Source: Carex sylvatica (taxonomy: Eukaryota; Streptophyta; Magnoliopsida; Poales; Cyperaceae). Taken from it: a DNA stretch of 64,000 bases. A program made the translations under genes and the position numbers. Numbering within the stretch: position 1 is the stretch's first letter; every line of letters starts with the position of its first letter. Location of the stretch: contig CAXKVR010000004.1 of NCBI GenBank assembly GCA_964058845.1, positions 62,001-126,000 of the forward strand, given 5' to 3'. Under the pieces are notes generated by a model that was given only the letters and a program-made list of their open reading frames with translations, was not told where the DNA came from and did not search any database. Of the stretch, positions 35,394-47,167 are shown one piece after another.

Positions 35394-36033
35394 TGATACG
35401 GGCTATCTCGGGACAGCATGCCGTATGCTAAAAATGGCTTGATATGGGCTCATCCTGCTGGAAGTGATGATTGCGGGATCGAAAGTTGATCTCGGATCTC
35501 CGAAGTCGGGAAATGACTTAAAGAGATTAGGAAAGATCTCGAAAATATTGAACTCTGACCTATCTTATTTTCGAGATGTGTAAGTGTGTAAGCGTGTGTT
35601 GCTTGTGGTTCGCCCTTTTTTTTGTCAAAGGAATGGGCTTTATATAGTATGACCTACGTACCGTCTTACATCAAGGGTAAGCCAGTTCGTGGGACAGTTA
35701 TAAGATCGTGTGATCATGGTTACGTGATAACTGTCCTTACCGACGATTATGCCGTAATTGACATCGTGGACAGTTATGTCGTAACTGACATCCTGGACAG
35801 TTATGTTGTAACCGACGTCGTGAACGATTATCGCGTTCAAATTCAGTGCTTGAAGCCACTGCATCATTATTGCAACCTGTCTAGGTCGGCCAGTTCTGGG
35901 CTTTTACCATTATGGGTTTCAATTATGGACTTTACATTGCATTCCGGGTTGGCCTCCTCAACGAGTTCCGAATCTTGGCCTTGTTTGTGGTCCAAATTGA
36001 TGTTAAAAGGGCTTTGAAAACATGACTCTATCA
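35394..36033 (+). mobile_element. LTR (solo or truncated element)
   Basis: Starts TGATACGGG and ends ACATGACTCTATCA, giving TG...CA limits. A TATA-like CTTTATATAGT lies at 35638-35648. Related to the LTR relic at 1060-2530. No matching target duplication was found, so solo LTR versus truncated element is open. Confidence 0.55.
35727..35835 (+). repeat. 27-bp tandem repeat within the LTR
   Basis: GTAAYYGACRTCSTGGACAG-type units begin at 35754, 35781 and 35808 with a 27-bp period. A fourth diverged unit precedes them. Confidence 0.75.
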
Positions 36034-36269
36034 TTAGCTCCTGAAGTCAAAATACATCTTATGCGGATGCTTTTGACTTGTTCTAGATCATAATTTCGTG
36101 CCAAAAGTAAAATAGACAAAAATCATCTCGGAAAAACATAAAGATTCATTCATATAAACTCATATTGCATACATATATATTGGTTGAAATTCAAAATATT
36201 TAGAGGAAAGGACAAGAACTCGGATAAGTCATTAACTCGGTAATAAGTTTTTTACTCAGAGTTCGAATG

Positions 36270-36533
36270 CTATATTTTTTTGCATTTTTTTATCCTAAGT
36301 CGTTTCGACTTATCGAGTGCACAAAGCGGACAAATGAAATGCCTCCATCTCAGGTCTTCGTTATTTTTAGGCAGGTATCATGTGATACAAGGAGGGTGGA
36401 ATGCGTCTTTGAATTCATCACACGTGAATATTTCCTTCCGTTTTTCGTATTGTTGGCACCTAGGACAAAAGTCTTCCTCATCTCGGATTTCTATTCCTTT
36501 CCTTCTATTGTCCGAAGTTTGTCTGAGATTCAT
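36270..36533 (-). pseudogene. PHD-finger-like pseudogene C
   Basis: An 88-codon frame from ATG at 36533 with one in-frame TGA at codon 52. It contains a PHD-type series C23-x2-C26-x11-C38-x2-F41-x4-H46-x2-C49-x18-C68-x2-C71. F41 stands where the fourth Cys is expected, so the finger is damaged. TATATATA lies about 50 bp upstream of the ATG. The spacing is identical to pseudogenes A (40011-40511) and B (39124-39561). The parent protein is not recognised. The lysine-rich tail ends KKCKKI. Confidence 0.65.
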
Positions 36534-36668
36534 GTTTTTATTTTCTTTAGGTGGTCATTATCGTTTTTCTCAACAACGTCATATATATAGTAACATTTGT
36601 ACGCGGTAAGAATTTATTACCTTATGCGGGATAAAACACGATAAATATTTATAACGTTATGCAGGATC

Positions 36669-36785
36669 AATGTAAATGAATGCGAAGAATACACGGTGTA
36701 CACATTTACCAATGTAAATGGATGCAGAGAATATGCGTTGTATTTTTAATGTAACTGAACGCGGAGAATATGCGTTATGTTTTTT
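36669..36785 (+). repeat. Three copies of a 38-45-bp tandem repeat
   Basis: AATGTAAMTGRATGCRRAGAATA begins three successive units near 36669, 36712 and 36750. Confidence 0.65.
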
Positions 36786-37413
36786 TTTCGTTAGGAAAGA
36801 AATGTGTGAAATCCTTTATTATGATACTTAGGGAGACAGAATCAGACGACCTCGGGGTAGAGCCCCTGAGGTTAGGATGAGAAGTCAATACAAGTTGAGT
36901 AATAAAGAGGATAGAAAATTTCAATTAAAAAAATTCTCATCTTACATAGAAAATAGATAATATTAGCCTACAATAAAGTAAACAACTAAACCTATTAGCC
37001 TACAACAAAAGATACTATTACTATACCCCGGTTCTCATGCTCGGTAAAGAGTCAGTGTGATGTCGCTTCTGTACAACAACAAAAGTCACACCCTGAGGTG
37101 AAAATAACAGGAGAAGGTAGCATAAAGGCGCTTTATCCCTCAAGAAACCAAACCCGGTTATGAGCAGGGCATTGCCAATGGAAGTGTCATTGTTTACGAG
37201 GATCTCCCTTAGCAATCCATTGCAAGCATGATAAGCATAAATTAAATACACATTCGATCTAGGTTTTCATCATAAAATAACATTAAATATCTTGTATTTT
37301 GAATATAAAAAGAATAGAATACACCTAGAATCAAGTTACTGCGTTTGTTTGATTTTAATTTGCAGGAAATGAACAAAAGAGAAGAAAAATGCCCAGTGCG
37401 GACGCACGGTTTT
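36786..37413. other. Retroelement-like intergenic DNA
   Basis: No intact gene. The minus-strand frames at 37021-37427 show no recognised domain. Confidence 0.35.
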
Positions 37414-39120
37414 TGATACGACCACACTAAGTACTTAGATGGATTTCTGGATGCGCGCCAATTTTAAAAAGGTATAATAAGCTATGCATTAAAATCCATG
37501 CAGATGCACAGATATCGATGCATTCGTACTCTGGTCGCACAGAAAAAGTCCGAGCGCAGTGCGGGTGTCCTGGCCGCACTGTAGCAAAACATTGAACTGG
37601 AGCCTGAACTTAAAATAGCCACAACTTTTGACTCGAAACTCCGTTTTGGGCATATAACAACTTTTCGGAAAGTTAGCAAGAAGATCTACAACTTGAGAAG
37701 CATAATGTGAACACACTTTGATCGCAGACAGCTTAAAAACACATTTTAGATTCATTTTTCTATTTTCGAAACTGCTGGCACGTTTCAAGGACTAAAATTA
37801 GACATGACAAATATGAGAAATATGTAAATATAACACCCACTAATCCCTAATTCTAGGCTCCAAATTGGACAGAACTTTAGCTTTAAAAGGGGGAGATCTT
37901 TCCCATTCAAGGCATTTTTTCGCAAAGATCAATTTAATCTCTCAAAATCTCTTCTTCACCAATACTTAGGGTAAATTCTGTAATCAAGGAACCAATTCAA
38001 GGAGAAAGAAGAATATGATTTCAAGAAGAAGACAAGAGTAAGAGTTCTTCATCTAGAAAAAGGGTGTAATGATTTCTTTATTTCATTTCTTCTTATTTTT
38101 GCCAAACTTTGTAATGGATCTCTCCAAGAGGGAGTAGATCTCTTTAGAGGTTTAGGTCAATGCATGAACTTGTTTAATTTTATCTTATTTGGATATTTAT
38201 TTTTATTATGATTGTTTTATGGGATTTGATTGTTAATTTCTGTGATTTATCATTTGTGTTGATTACATAGTTTAGTACTTGTAATCGAAGTAGTCCCGCT
38301 TTGAAATCTTTTTATAATGCAAAGAATCCAAAGAAGTTAGGATGATAGGAGAGTATCAAATTATGAACACAAATACCTTAGGATTTGGATTAGAAGCGAC
38401 CGTACTTTGATATCCAAACTCAGAACTATAGAAATTAAGGGTTAGAGTTTGGTGATGAACGAAAGTGAAGTCAAACCCTTACTTATGACACCTAGATTGA
38501 TTAAGTATTGATATGTATTTTGTGTGAACGTGATTGTTAAATATCCCTTTAGGATGGTGACAACCCTAAAATTCGAGGAATATTAATCAAACCCACCAAA
38601 ATACTTGTATCAATAATTAGTTGAAATAGGCTAACAAGAGCTTAATGGGTCTAGATAGCTAGGGTGATGAACGACGGTAAAGTTCGAAACTATCTAGACA
38701 CGTTATTAATTCATGAAAGTGACCATTTTTAACACTTTAGGTTAGAAACCTCATAAAATCATACATGAATTTAAATAATACCGAATATATAGAATTAACA
38801 AGGGATTGTTGACCGAATGCCCGTAGATCTTCTCAATTCTTGAAAGCAACCAAGATTCTATTTTACTTTTCTTTTTTACTTTTATTGTTTTAAACCTCAT
38901 CTTCTCGGGTATTGAACTCCAACCTTAGGATTGTTAGAACACCCCCCCCCCCAATTCTATTTTATTGCACTTTACTCTCTTTTATTTTCTGAAACGAAAC
39001 AATAGAGTTAAAGACTAGTATTTTCTGATTTCCCCATGGATCGATACCCAAAGTACTACTAGAATAGGTTGTGCGCTTGCAACTAATCTTTCTTTGAGTA
39101 TTTAGATTTATAAATTTAAA
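37414..39120 (+). mobile_element. Probable Ty3/gypsy-type LTR segment
   Basis: Starts near TGATACGACCACAC and contains CTCCGTTTTGGGCATATAAC and AGATCTACAACTTG, phrases typical of large plant gypsy LTRs. A TTTAAAAGGGGG promoter-like motif is near 37882. It ends near CATGGATCGATACCC and GGTTGTGCGCTTGCA, which is usual for LTR 3' ends. The limits are uncertain and no target duplication was proven. Its right edge coincides with the premature end of pseudogene B. Confidence 0.5.
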
Positions 39121-39123
39121 AGT

Positions 39124-39561
39124 CTAAAGAGTATAAAAATACTTAAAATACTCATCAAAGCAAGAGGTGTGTGCCTTCTTATAGCGAATCCCACAGGTAA
39201 TTACACGGGTGCTAACATCCACTTTTTCGCAGATAAGGCAAGGAGCAAGTGGGATCCCATAACAGTCTGAGGGATTAAAACTCGGAGCTTCAGCTTCGTC
39301 CGAGCTGCTACGTTCAAGCTCTGCCCAATCAATCTTATCCTGGTTAGTGGTGTGAATTATTTTCAACCCCATGTCAATGAGATCTCCAAGCCAGAGGTTC
39401 TCTTTGGCCAGAACCCAGTCCAGGATGTCGGGGCTCTAATATTGGTGTAACCCCTCTCTTTTCTTAGGGGTAAAGGGTTGTCTTATCCCGGACTGTGAGG
39501 TAGAGGCCCCGTGATTCATCCTTGGGGGTTTGTTTTCGTGGGCTACACGTTTGGGAGGCAT
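39124..39561 (-). pseudogene. PHD-finger-like pseudogene B
   Basis: A 146-codon frame from ATG at 39561, open except for TAG at codon 42. The protein begins MPPKRVAHEN and later has ILDWVLAKENLWLGDL, an acidic SSSDEAEAP stretch, and a finger with C-x2-C-x11-C-x2-R-x4-H-x2-C. Arg replaces the fourth Cys, and the frame ends 11 residues after the last Cys, before the final Cys pair, where LTR-like DNA begins. TATAAATA lies 72-79 bp upstream of the ATG (plus-strand 39633-39640). Not recognised as a known family member; homologous in layout to A and C. Confidence 0.65.
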
Positions 39562-39632
39562 GCTGTGGGTGATTCCGAGATTAAGATAATAGGAGAAGAT
39601 TTAGGGCGCCTTTGACAGGTTTGCTTAGGGGG

Positions 39633-39640
39633 TATTTATA
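39633..39640 (-). promoter_or_regulatory. TATA box of pseudogene B
   Basis: TATTTATA on the plus strand, TATAAATA on the minus strand, in the good context CTATAAATACCCC. Confidence 0.5.
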
Positions 39641-40010
39641 GAAAGAAATCATACTAAACCCGTAATAAATACAGTTTGACCCATATACACTTAACACGTC
39701 GCGTTGAAACGAGACGTCGGCTTTTTCATTTTCCAAGACGACGGTTTTAAATTGATTTGACGATTTTCCTTATTTTCGAGGTTTGACCCGTCATATTATC
39801 AGAATTCATTTAATAAGTGCGGAATACGAAGCAATTTGCATTAATTATATATAATAATTCATAAAAAAGAAATTTAATTACTAAAGACACATTAAGGTTC
39901 TGGGGTATCCCGGTATATGTTCCAATATGTAGATATTACATTTTCAAAGGGTAAACTTATAATCTCCTCTTCCTACACATCAAGGACTAATATCTAAAAG
40001 ATTACATATT

Positions 40011-40511
40011 CTAATCGAAACTATAACGAGGAAAGAGATGACGCTGAGCGACGTAAGTCGGGCACCTGTATTCGCTGAAGCGAGAATCAGTCCTGTCCCG
40101 AAGGAGGTGATTAGAGACGCATCCGGAATGAAAGCTATTTTTACATCCCTTACAGACAAACATATCCAGACAATGTCCTCGTATCTCGCAACGAGCACAC
40201 CTGTTGAAGTTCATGGGGTCGACGAACTGGGTGCTAGTAGAATTATCTCGCACCTCATGCGAAGAAGGAGCTTCTAACCCTTTCTGTACGCGCACCATTC
40301 GTTGTAACGGGGAAAGTCGGGGTAACAACTTCTTCTTGGTGCACCCCAACTAGTAACTCGTCCTTACTTATCTCGCGGGGGTGGGGGGGGGGGAGGAGGG
40401 GGCGTCAGACGGGTTTTGAGCTTTTGCATCTCCTCCCGCTAGGATGTACTGTCTAAATAAAATCTTCCACCTATCCGTGTTATTCCCGGGTTGTGGATTG
40501 GGGTGGCTCAT
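40011..40511 (-). pseudogene. PHD-finger-like pseudogene A
   Basis: Starts at ATG 40511 (MSHPNPQPGNNTDRWKILFR). Frame is lost in a poly-C run near 40381-40393 and again before about 40330, and then reads 112 codons to a stop at 40011. That part holds C51-x2-C54-x11-C66-x2-C69-x4-H74-x2-C77-x18-C96-x2-Y99: a PHD-like C4HC3 finger complete except that Tyr replaces the last Cys. TATATAAA lies about 70 bp upstream of the ATG. The poly-C run could also be a sequencing or assembly uncertainty. Confidence 0.65.
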
Positions 40512-40579
40512 CTCGAAAGCGTAGACTAGCTATGCGAGAAGAGAAATTTGTGTCGTCATTTGTTATGGAAAAAAGGGGA

Positions 40580-40587
40580 TTTATATA
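40580..40587 (-). promoter_or_regulatory. TATA box of pseudogene A
   Basis: TTTATATA on the plus strand, TATATAAA on the minus strand, in CTATATAAATCCCC. Confidence 0.5.
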
Positions 40588-40599
40588 GTTAATTTTTTG

Positions 40600-43177
40600 G
40601 GTGTCCTAAGTAACGTATCAGATCATTAAACGTCTAATCACGCGCTTGGCGTATCATTAGCGGGCACGACGCTTAGGCCGAGGGGGTGTCATTATGACAT
40701 TCAAAGTAGCGATTTCGGAAATACCACGTGGCAACGTTTGACGTCGGCTTTGATGGGACGCAGGAACACCGAGTTCATTTGAGATTGCCACGTATAGTTT
40801 TTCGAATTTCGTACCTTGATAGAGCGGGAGCCTTTGAAGATCTACATATAGACTCCTTCATTCCGTCATTCGCTCTTTACCCTTCTGTTAACCGCTTATC
40901 TTGGAGAAGCCCCAAGAAAGTTTTCAAGCAATTTACGCACTAGAAATGAAGTCGGCTTACGAAGCAATCGTGAAGTCAGATCTTATCCTCGGGTCTAACA
41001 CTTTTTCTGGGTTCATCCTTCTGCGAGATACACACTCTTTTACTCTGAAATTAAAGTCTACCCGATATACGTTGGTATGTTAGCTCCTAATATTTTTAAA
41101 ATGTGTCTAGCCTATACAGTACTACCTCGCATTGTATATCTATTTACTAATGCATATCTCCATCGTAAGTCTATTCCTTTGTTGTGTTATAACTTAGAAA
41201 TATGGCCAGTTCATCCAAAAACATCAAAAGAGTATTCCAAGAACCTTCTCCACCTTTGTACAGAATTTTATGTAGGTAACTGACAAGTTAATATTACGCA
41301 GTCCTTTTCTCCTGGTACATATTCTCGCGTGCTGATAACACAATAGAGGATTAATAGTGAAATAGGCCGGTGGTATTCTATTATGAAGAATAGATGTCAA
41401 AATTGTAAAAATGGACATGGGCTCGATTCTAAAAGCTTGCCTTAAAAAAACAGCAATCATGTAATTCAATGAAAGAGAAATCAAACTAGAAAGATGGTCA
41501 CTGTATATATTGCCTAATTAAAGAAACCAGGTCCTGATTTGATTGGATAGGTTTATTAACCTTTCCTTGGGTTAGTTGGGTTGGCTTCTGAATTCGATTT
41601 TGCAACTTCCAAAAGTACAAAGATTCTGTTCGAAAATATATTTTTTTAGCTTTTATACTTTTGTTTTTTTTTTTGTTTTTCGAACATCGATTCCTTGCTT
41701 AATTTTAATTCCTATCAGAGTCTTGACTCTTGAGACAACTCTTATCTATGGATTAAGTCTTTTTAACCTCTATCGATGAATAAAATCTTTGTAAGATTAA
41801 CATGAGTTTCTTAGCATAAATTGAAGTTTTATCCTACCGTTGTTGTCCAACAGTTCCAAAGAAATTTGTTAGAATAGGAAGCAGAAGCAATCAGTAGATA
41901 AGATTTCTTTAAAGAGATCGTGACTGCATTTTTATCCAACATAGCAGAAGTGGACAGGCCGACACATTCTATCATGGTAGGTGGTATGGGGTCATCCAAT
42001 AATTCATATCAGTTGTTAAGAGGTTTCTTTAAAGAGAGATCGAACTTTGTCATCACGCTGGATAAATTATATTATCTACAAAAAGCCAGAGATAAAAACA
42101 CTAATATATAACACATTAACACAATTTGGGGTTTCTAGTAGGCCAACTCCCAGAGGCCTTCCTATAGTATTGGGTATGCACCTATTTCCAACCTACACAC
42201 TCTAGTGCGTCGTTGACACGCATGATACTTATCTGAAACCGAGTCAAAATATGTCTAGTAAAGTTAGACAAATTTTAGGTGAAATATGATTTTATAATTA
42301 TTCTGAATATTAAGTATATTGTTATAATTTTCTTATGAAAAAAAATAGGATGAGCCTTCAATTCTTTTGCAAATATCAATTTCGAAACAATTAAAAAAAT
42401 CAACTAGTTATTGATCAAACAATTTGATAAAGTGATTGTTTTTGTTGACAAGTGGTAATGATCAAATAATCATCACGTCGCAATGAATTCAATAAACGAC
42501 CTTTCAATATTATAGCGAATAAGATATACAATCATTTTTAGTTTTATATAATTCAAGTTAAATCTCCAAATTAATGTATCCGACTAAAATCATCAATTCG
42601 GTTTCCACCTTCCGTCTTCCACATAAAATTCATTGCCTCACCAACTAAAGTAATGTGATTTCTTTTCTAATTAATAATCTTAGTTTTAAATTCGACAAAT
42701 TGTTTATATCAAAATATATTTATTCCTATTAATTAAGACTCTAAAGAATACATTAAAAGAATGACAAAGTAGTATACTAGTATTATCTTATCCACACAAA
42801 CACGCCATAAATAACTTCCAACAAAACATAATATAAGCTCCTTTCGAAGGAGTCCGGATCATCTGCAATACCGCATCGTTTGAGTTTTGAGTTTGAAATG
42901 TTCCATCACAATTCATACTAATTTGGTACAAATCTGCAGGGCGGAGCCACCTTGAGTCAGGGGGCAACCGGCATTCCCTGAATTATGAAATTCAATGGAA
43001 AAATACGAGTCTAGCTAGTAGTACTGCTTTATTCCTCCTTGAAAATTGTTTTACTCCTTTCTGGAACTGGAAAGCCCGTCAAATCAGTTCAATAGCACTG
43101 TTAATGAGAAATTTTATTTTTTTTATAGAAATTTTACAAAATTTGTGGTCTGGACCAACTTTATTTTTTTTTAATAT
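40600..43177. other. Intergenic / degenerate repeat DNA
   Basis: 40600-41080 is less AT-rich, with CACGTGGCAACG and TGACGTCGG motifs upstream of pseudogene A. After 41100 the DNA is AT-rich. Small frames at 41077-41283, 41576-41779 and 41920-42111 have no recognised product. Confidence 0.4.
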
Positions 43178-43186
43178 GTAATATGA

Positions 43187-43598
43187 GAGTAGAACTAGGG
43201 TGATCTTAAGTTCACCAAGCCTCTTGATGAACTCAAGTATAAAACCTGTCAAATCGGCTTTAAATGACGAATCTGAATCGTTGAAATCCGCCTACTTTAC
43301 GAGCGATGCGTCTATATGTGAAAATGTTAAACATTCAAATTAATTTAGTATAAAGTCAAGCGGTCAAAAAACCTTCAAAAAATAAATGCATTAAAATTAA
43401 TTTATTAACCTTCTAATTTTGACCAATTGACTTTGTACTAAATTAATTCAAATATTTAAAAATTTCACATGTAGATGCATCACTCGTAAGGTAGGCGAAT
43501 TTCAACGGTTCAAATTTTTCATTGAAGCCAATTTGATGGATTTTAGACTGGAGTTCACCAAAAGGCTTGGTGAACTTAAGAACACCCTAGTTCTACTC
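43187..43598. mobile_element. 412-bp Mutator-type MITE
   Basis: The left end GAGTAGAACTAGGGTGATCT pairs with the right end read inward, GAGTAGAACTAGGGTGTTCT. Arms are about 190 bp. A perfect 9-bp duplication GTAATATGA lies at 43178-43186 and 43599-43607. An older split relative is at 360-1018. Confidence 0.92.
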
Positions 43599-43607
43599 GT
43601 AATATGA

Positions 43608-44451
43608 TATTATTTTTGTTGTTTTAATTATGTAAGAGTATACTATTTTTATTATATTGATTGCTTTTTATTTAGTACCCAATTAGTTAATGAGTTTGAA
43701 TTCGATAAACTATTTGAACCCGATTCATGCATACTCCTCTTGACAGAAATTTTGCGTCTCCCTCTGCAAATTCATAATGTACAAGATCCTTTAAAAATTG
43801 TGCAGATATGTACACATAACGAATGGATCAGATTCAAACTCAACATTTGGGTACGTTATCTATGCGAGTATCCCCTCGAGTATTGTACATATCACCGAGT
43901 TTTCACTCGAAAATTCACAAAATGTAACCAACTGCGGTTAATGAAATGAAGGCTACACCCTTGTTGTTTACTCAAAAAAAGTATTGCACATACCTGAGAA
44001 AATTCAGCCGAAGAATTTTATTTCGTACCATATTGAAATAAACTATTCGAATATCACTCTACCTGGATAATTTTTAATCCGTATAAATTATTAAAAAAAC
44101 ACACACAAAAAGTATCAATAAATTTTCATAGTTGGACAGATAGGTAGGAATTCCTACCAATACTAATCAGTTTTTGTTTCTCTATTAAAATATAAAGAGT
44201 TTTAAAAAAAAAGATAAAATATTTTAAAATTTAAATGTAGTTGAAGGACTCTACCTATTTTCTTAAAACAATTTATATTTTGATAGAGAAGATAGAAAAA
44301 AAAAATGTTGTACAATAAATGACAAGGGATTGATGATGCGTGCTCGCATGGTAAATGATGAAATGGAGATAAAGGTGTATATGAAAAAAAATGAAAAAAA
44401 ATATATAAGGATAAAAAGTAAATCTGTGACTAGTGCTTTATCCATTTTCTT
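43608..44451. other. AT-rich intergenic DNA
   Basis: No gene recognised. A 69-codon frame at 43740-43949 has no known motif. Confidence 0.4.
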
Positions 44452-44886
44452 GTAAGATTCGGGCATTTTTATTAATACCCTAAAAAAAAAGTTTTTACAA
44501 AATTGCCCCCGATTTTTTTTTCTTTTTAAAACTGTCCCGACCACCTGGCATGAGGGCGGTCCTCTATTTTTTTTTTTAAGATCTACTTTAAATTTAAATT
44601 ATTTAAATTTTTTTGTTTAAGGTGTATGCCAAAAAATAAGACATTTGATATATTTATGAATGATGTCGTAACATTTTATAACTTTAATTAGATTTGTCAG
44701 TTGGATATCACAAGTCTAAATATAACACTAATTAAGAACTTGGCATTGATTCTTAATGCGGGGGTTACTTTTGTAAAAAAATTTTTTTTTGCACTTTCGC
44801 ATTATACAAAAGTACCCCGCATTTTTTTTCACAATAAATAGGGTTTTTATAAACTCATTTTTTTATAATATATGTATATATATATA

Positions 44887-45095
44887 TAGAGTAAGGCTAC
44901 GTTACTTCGCGAATTAAAAGAGAATGTTTCAATTCGCGCTCATATCTATAGTTTCGAAGTCCAAATAGCTGATCCAAACCGTTAGATGTTTAATCTATAT
45001 TAAAATATGCTTGGAGATCAAATTTTATATTTTTTTGCAATTTTTTTACTATTTATTAAGATGGTTTGAAAATCGCTGTATTTTAATGCTTACCG
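44887..45095. mobile_element. Half MITE of the 10525 family
   Basis: GTAAGGCTACGTTACTTCGC followed by AAATATGCTTGGAGATCAAA and TTTTTTACTATTTATTAAGA matches one arm of the 10525-10930 MITE. The other arm is missing. Nested in the 44461-46061 foldback. Confidence 0.55.
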
Positions 45096-45487
45096 TCAAA
45101 CGAAAACTTAAACTGAATTTTTGAGGCACTAAACGATATTTTTTTGAAATTATAATGATTTGGCTATCCGGGGGTGACTCCCGGGATGATATTCGGATCC
45201 ATCTCATCTCCCCCTTTCTGAAAAGTGGTCATACGCGCAAATCCGACTTTCCTAGGCAAAGTTATGGATGTTTAAAATTTATTCGAAAGCTGAACTTTGA
45301 AAATTCATAACTAATAGTAGAAAAATCCAAATAAATTGAAATTTATGTCAATTATGTGTATTTTTGAATGCTCTACATTCTGGTATAATCACTTTTGTAG
45401 TTTGTTCCTTGTATCAGTCCAGACTTACTGATTTACGAGCAGAGATCAAATGTGGCGCATGCGTCGCAAATGCGGCTGCATGGACTA

Positions 45488-45622
45488 TGTATATATTATA
45501 CATATCTATAATATATGTATATATAATACAATACATGTTATACATATCTATAATATATGTATATGTATATATAATACAATACATGTGTATATATAAGTAT
45601 ATATATGTATATATATATATCA
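45488..45622 (+). repeat. TA/TATG-rich tandem repeat
   Basis: Two main copies of a roughly 55-bp unit containing ATACATATCTATAATATATG and ATAATACAATACATGT, then simple (TATA) repeats. Open frames here on both strands are low-complexity artefacts. Confidence 0.8.
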
Positions 45623-46162
45623 TTGAGGCAATCTAACTATATTATCTGTTGTATATTTGAATAAAATAAATTATTAAGAATTAATGTCAAGTCCTTAATT
45701 AGTGTTATCTTTAGACTTGTGATATCCAACTGACAAATCAAATCAATCAAAGTTATAAAAAGTTACGACATCACTTCATAAATATATCAAACATAAATAT
45801 ATCAAATGTCTTATTTTTTGGCATACACTCTAAATAAGAAAAAAATTTCTTCACAAAATTATTTAAATAAAAAATATTAAGATCTCTAAAAAAAAAATAA
45901 AAAAAAAAAGAGAACAGCTCAGAAGAGGGGCGGTCTGGTCCTTAGTGGACTGCCCTTTCCACGAACGGCCTATTAGGTGTGTGGACCGCCCCCCTATCGG
46001 GTGATCGAAGCAGTTTTGTAAGAATCTTATTTTTTTTAAGGATATTAATAAAAATGGCCGGGTAAGATTTATACCAACAATTGTACATTGCAATCATAAA
46101 AAAGTTTGTTTATTAATATTCTCTCTTTTTTCTTTTTTTTTTAAATGTTTCTACTCTACTCT

Positions 46163-47167
46163 GAATTTTTTTCATAAACTATAATTAATAAATTAAAAAT
46201 TAGGAAACCAATATGATTATATGATTACTTTTTTTTTTGAAAAACCATAAGGACCGAACGGTCTGTTCGGTCTTCAAAATTCCTTTTTTTTCTAGACTGG
46301 ACGGACCATTCGGTCTCAAGGTTTTTTTTTTTTAATTAAAATTTTTTTTTTCATCTGCAGCCACAGAAGATCTCTTCCTATGTTTTATTCGCTCGGTCTC
46401 CCTGTTTATTTAATTTTTTTAATCCGACTCCTCTTCTCCCTTTTCTGTGTCGCACTTCCTTATTTTTTTTCTTCCTTTATTTTTCCTCTTACTTTCTTCC
46501 TCATTCAATTTTTTTTTTTGTCTGAAGAAATAATTTCAACGTAAAGATAAAGTAAACTTTTAAATTTTTCTAAAGAAATAATTAGTAGTAGTTTGATTGA
46601 ACAAGTGTTATTATTGGCCCGACTTTCTTCTTCATGTTATTTTTTTAATATAAATATCCATCTTTCTTCTTCATCTAACAGACGATTGATTTCTTCTTCT
46701 CAAAAATAAAAGAATTAATATATACCTAACGAAACTTGTAGATCTGAAGCTCTTCTTATTCTCCTTTTAAAATTATACAAACCTATGTAATTATAATAGA
46801 AATTACATAAGCTTTGAGAGTTCAAAAAAAAATTGAATGAGGAAGAAAGTAAGAAGAAGAATGAAGGGAAAAAAAAATGGAGAAGTATGACGCAGAAAAG
46901 GGAGAAGATGAGTCCGGTTAAAAAAATTAAATAAACAGAGAGACCGAGGGAAAAAAAACGCAGGAAGGGATCTTCTGTGGCTGCATATGGAAAAAAAATT
47001 ATAATAAAAAAAACCTTGAGACCGAATGATCTGTCCGGTTTGGAAAAAAAAAAAAAAATTTGGAGACCGAACGGACCGTTCAGTCCTTATTATTTAAAAA
47101 AAAAACAAAACAATTATATTAGTTTCATAATTTTTGATTTATTAATTATAGTTTATGAAAAAAATTC
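46163..47167. mobile_element. 1005-bp Mutator-type foldback element
   Basis: The ends GAATTTTTTTCATAAACTAT (left) and GAATTTTTTTCATAAACTAT (right, read inward) are identical for at least 20 bp. They lie inside a perfect 9-bp duplication CTCTACTCT (46154-46162 and 47168-47176). Arms of about 400 bp carry the palindromes CCGAACGGTCTGTTCGG (46254) and CCGAACGGACCGTTCAG (47066), and the centre is near 46640-46780. No coding capacity. Confidence 0.92.

Larger units (their letters stand above)
44461..46061. mobile_element. 1.6-kb Mutator-type foldback element
   Basis: The left end GGGCATTTTTATTAATACCC and the right end, read inward as CCGGCCATTTTTATTAATAT, lie inside GTAAGATTC (44452-44460) and GTAAGATTT (46062-46070), a 9-bp duplication with one mismatch. 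Arms of about 300 bp share AGACATTTGATATATTTATG and CAACTGACAAATC-type segments and a GC-rich GGGCGGTC block. The interior holds a half MITE (44887-45095) and an AT repeat (45488-45622). Confidence 0.88.

Noticed and set aside
37414..39120. Intact solo LTR
   Set aside because: TG...CA limits can be drawn but the flanking 5-mers differ, so only a probable LTR segment is claimed.
45364..45636. Frames of 69-90 codons on both strands
   Set aside because: Made of TATA/ATAC simple repeats (Tyr-Ile runs); not genes.
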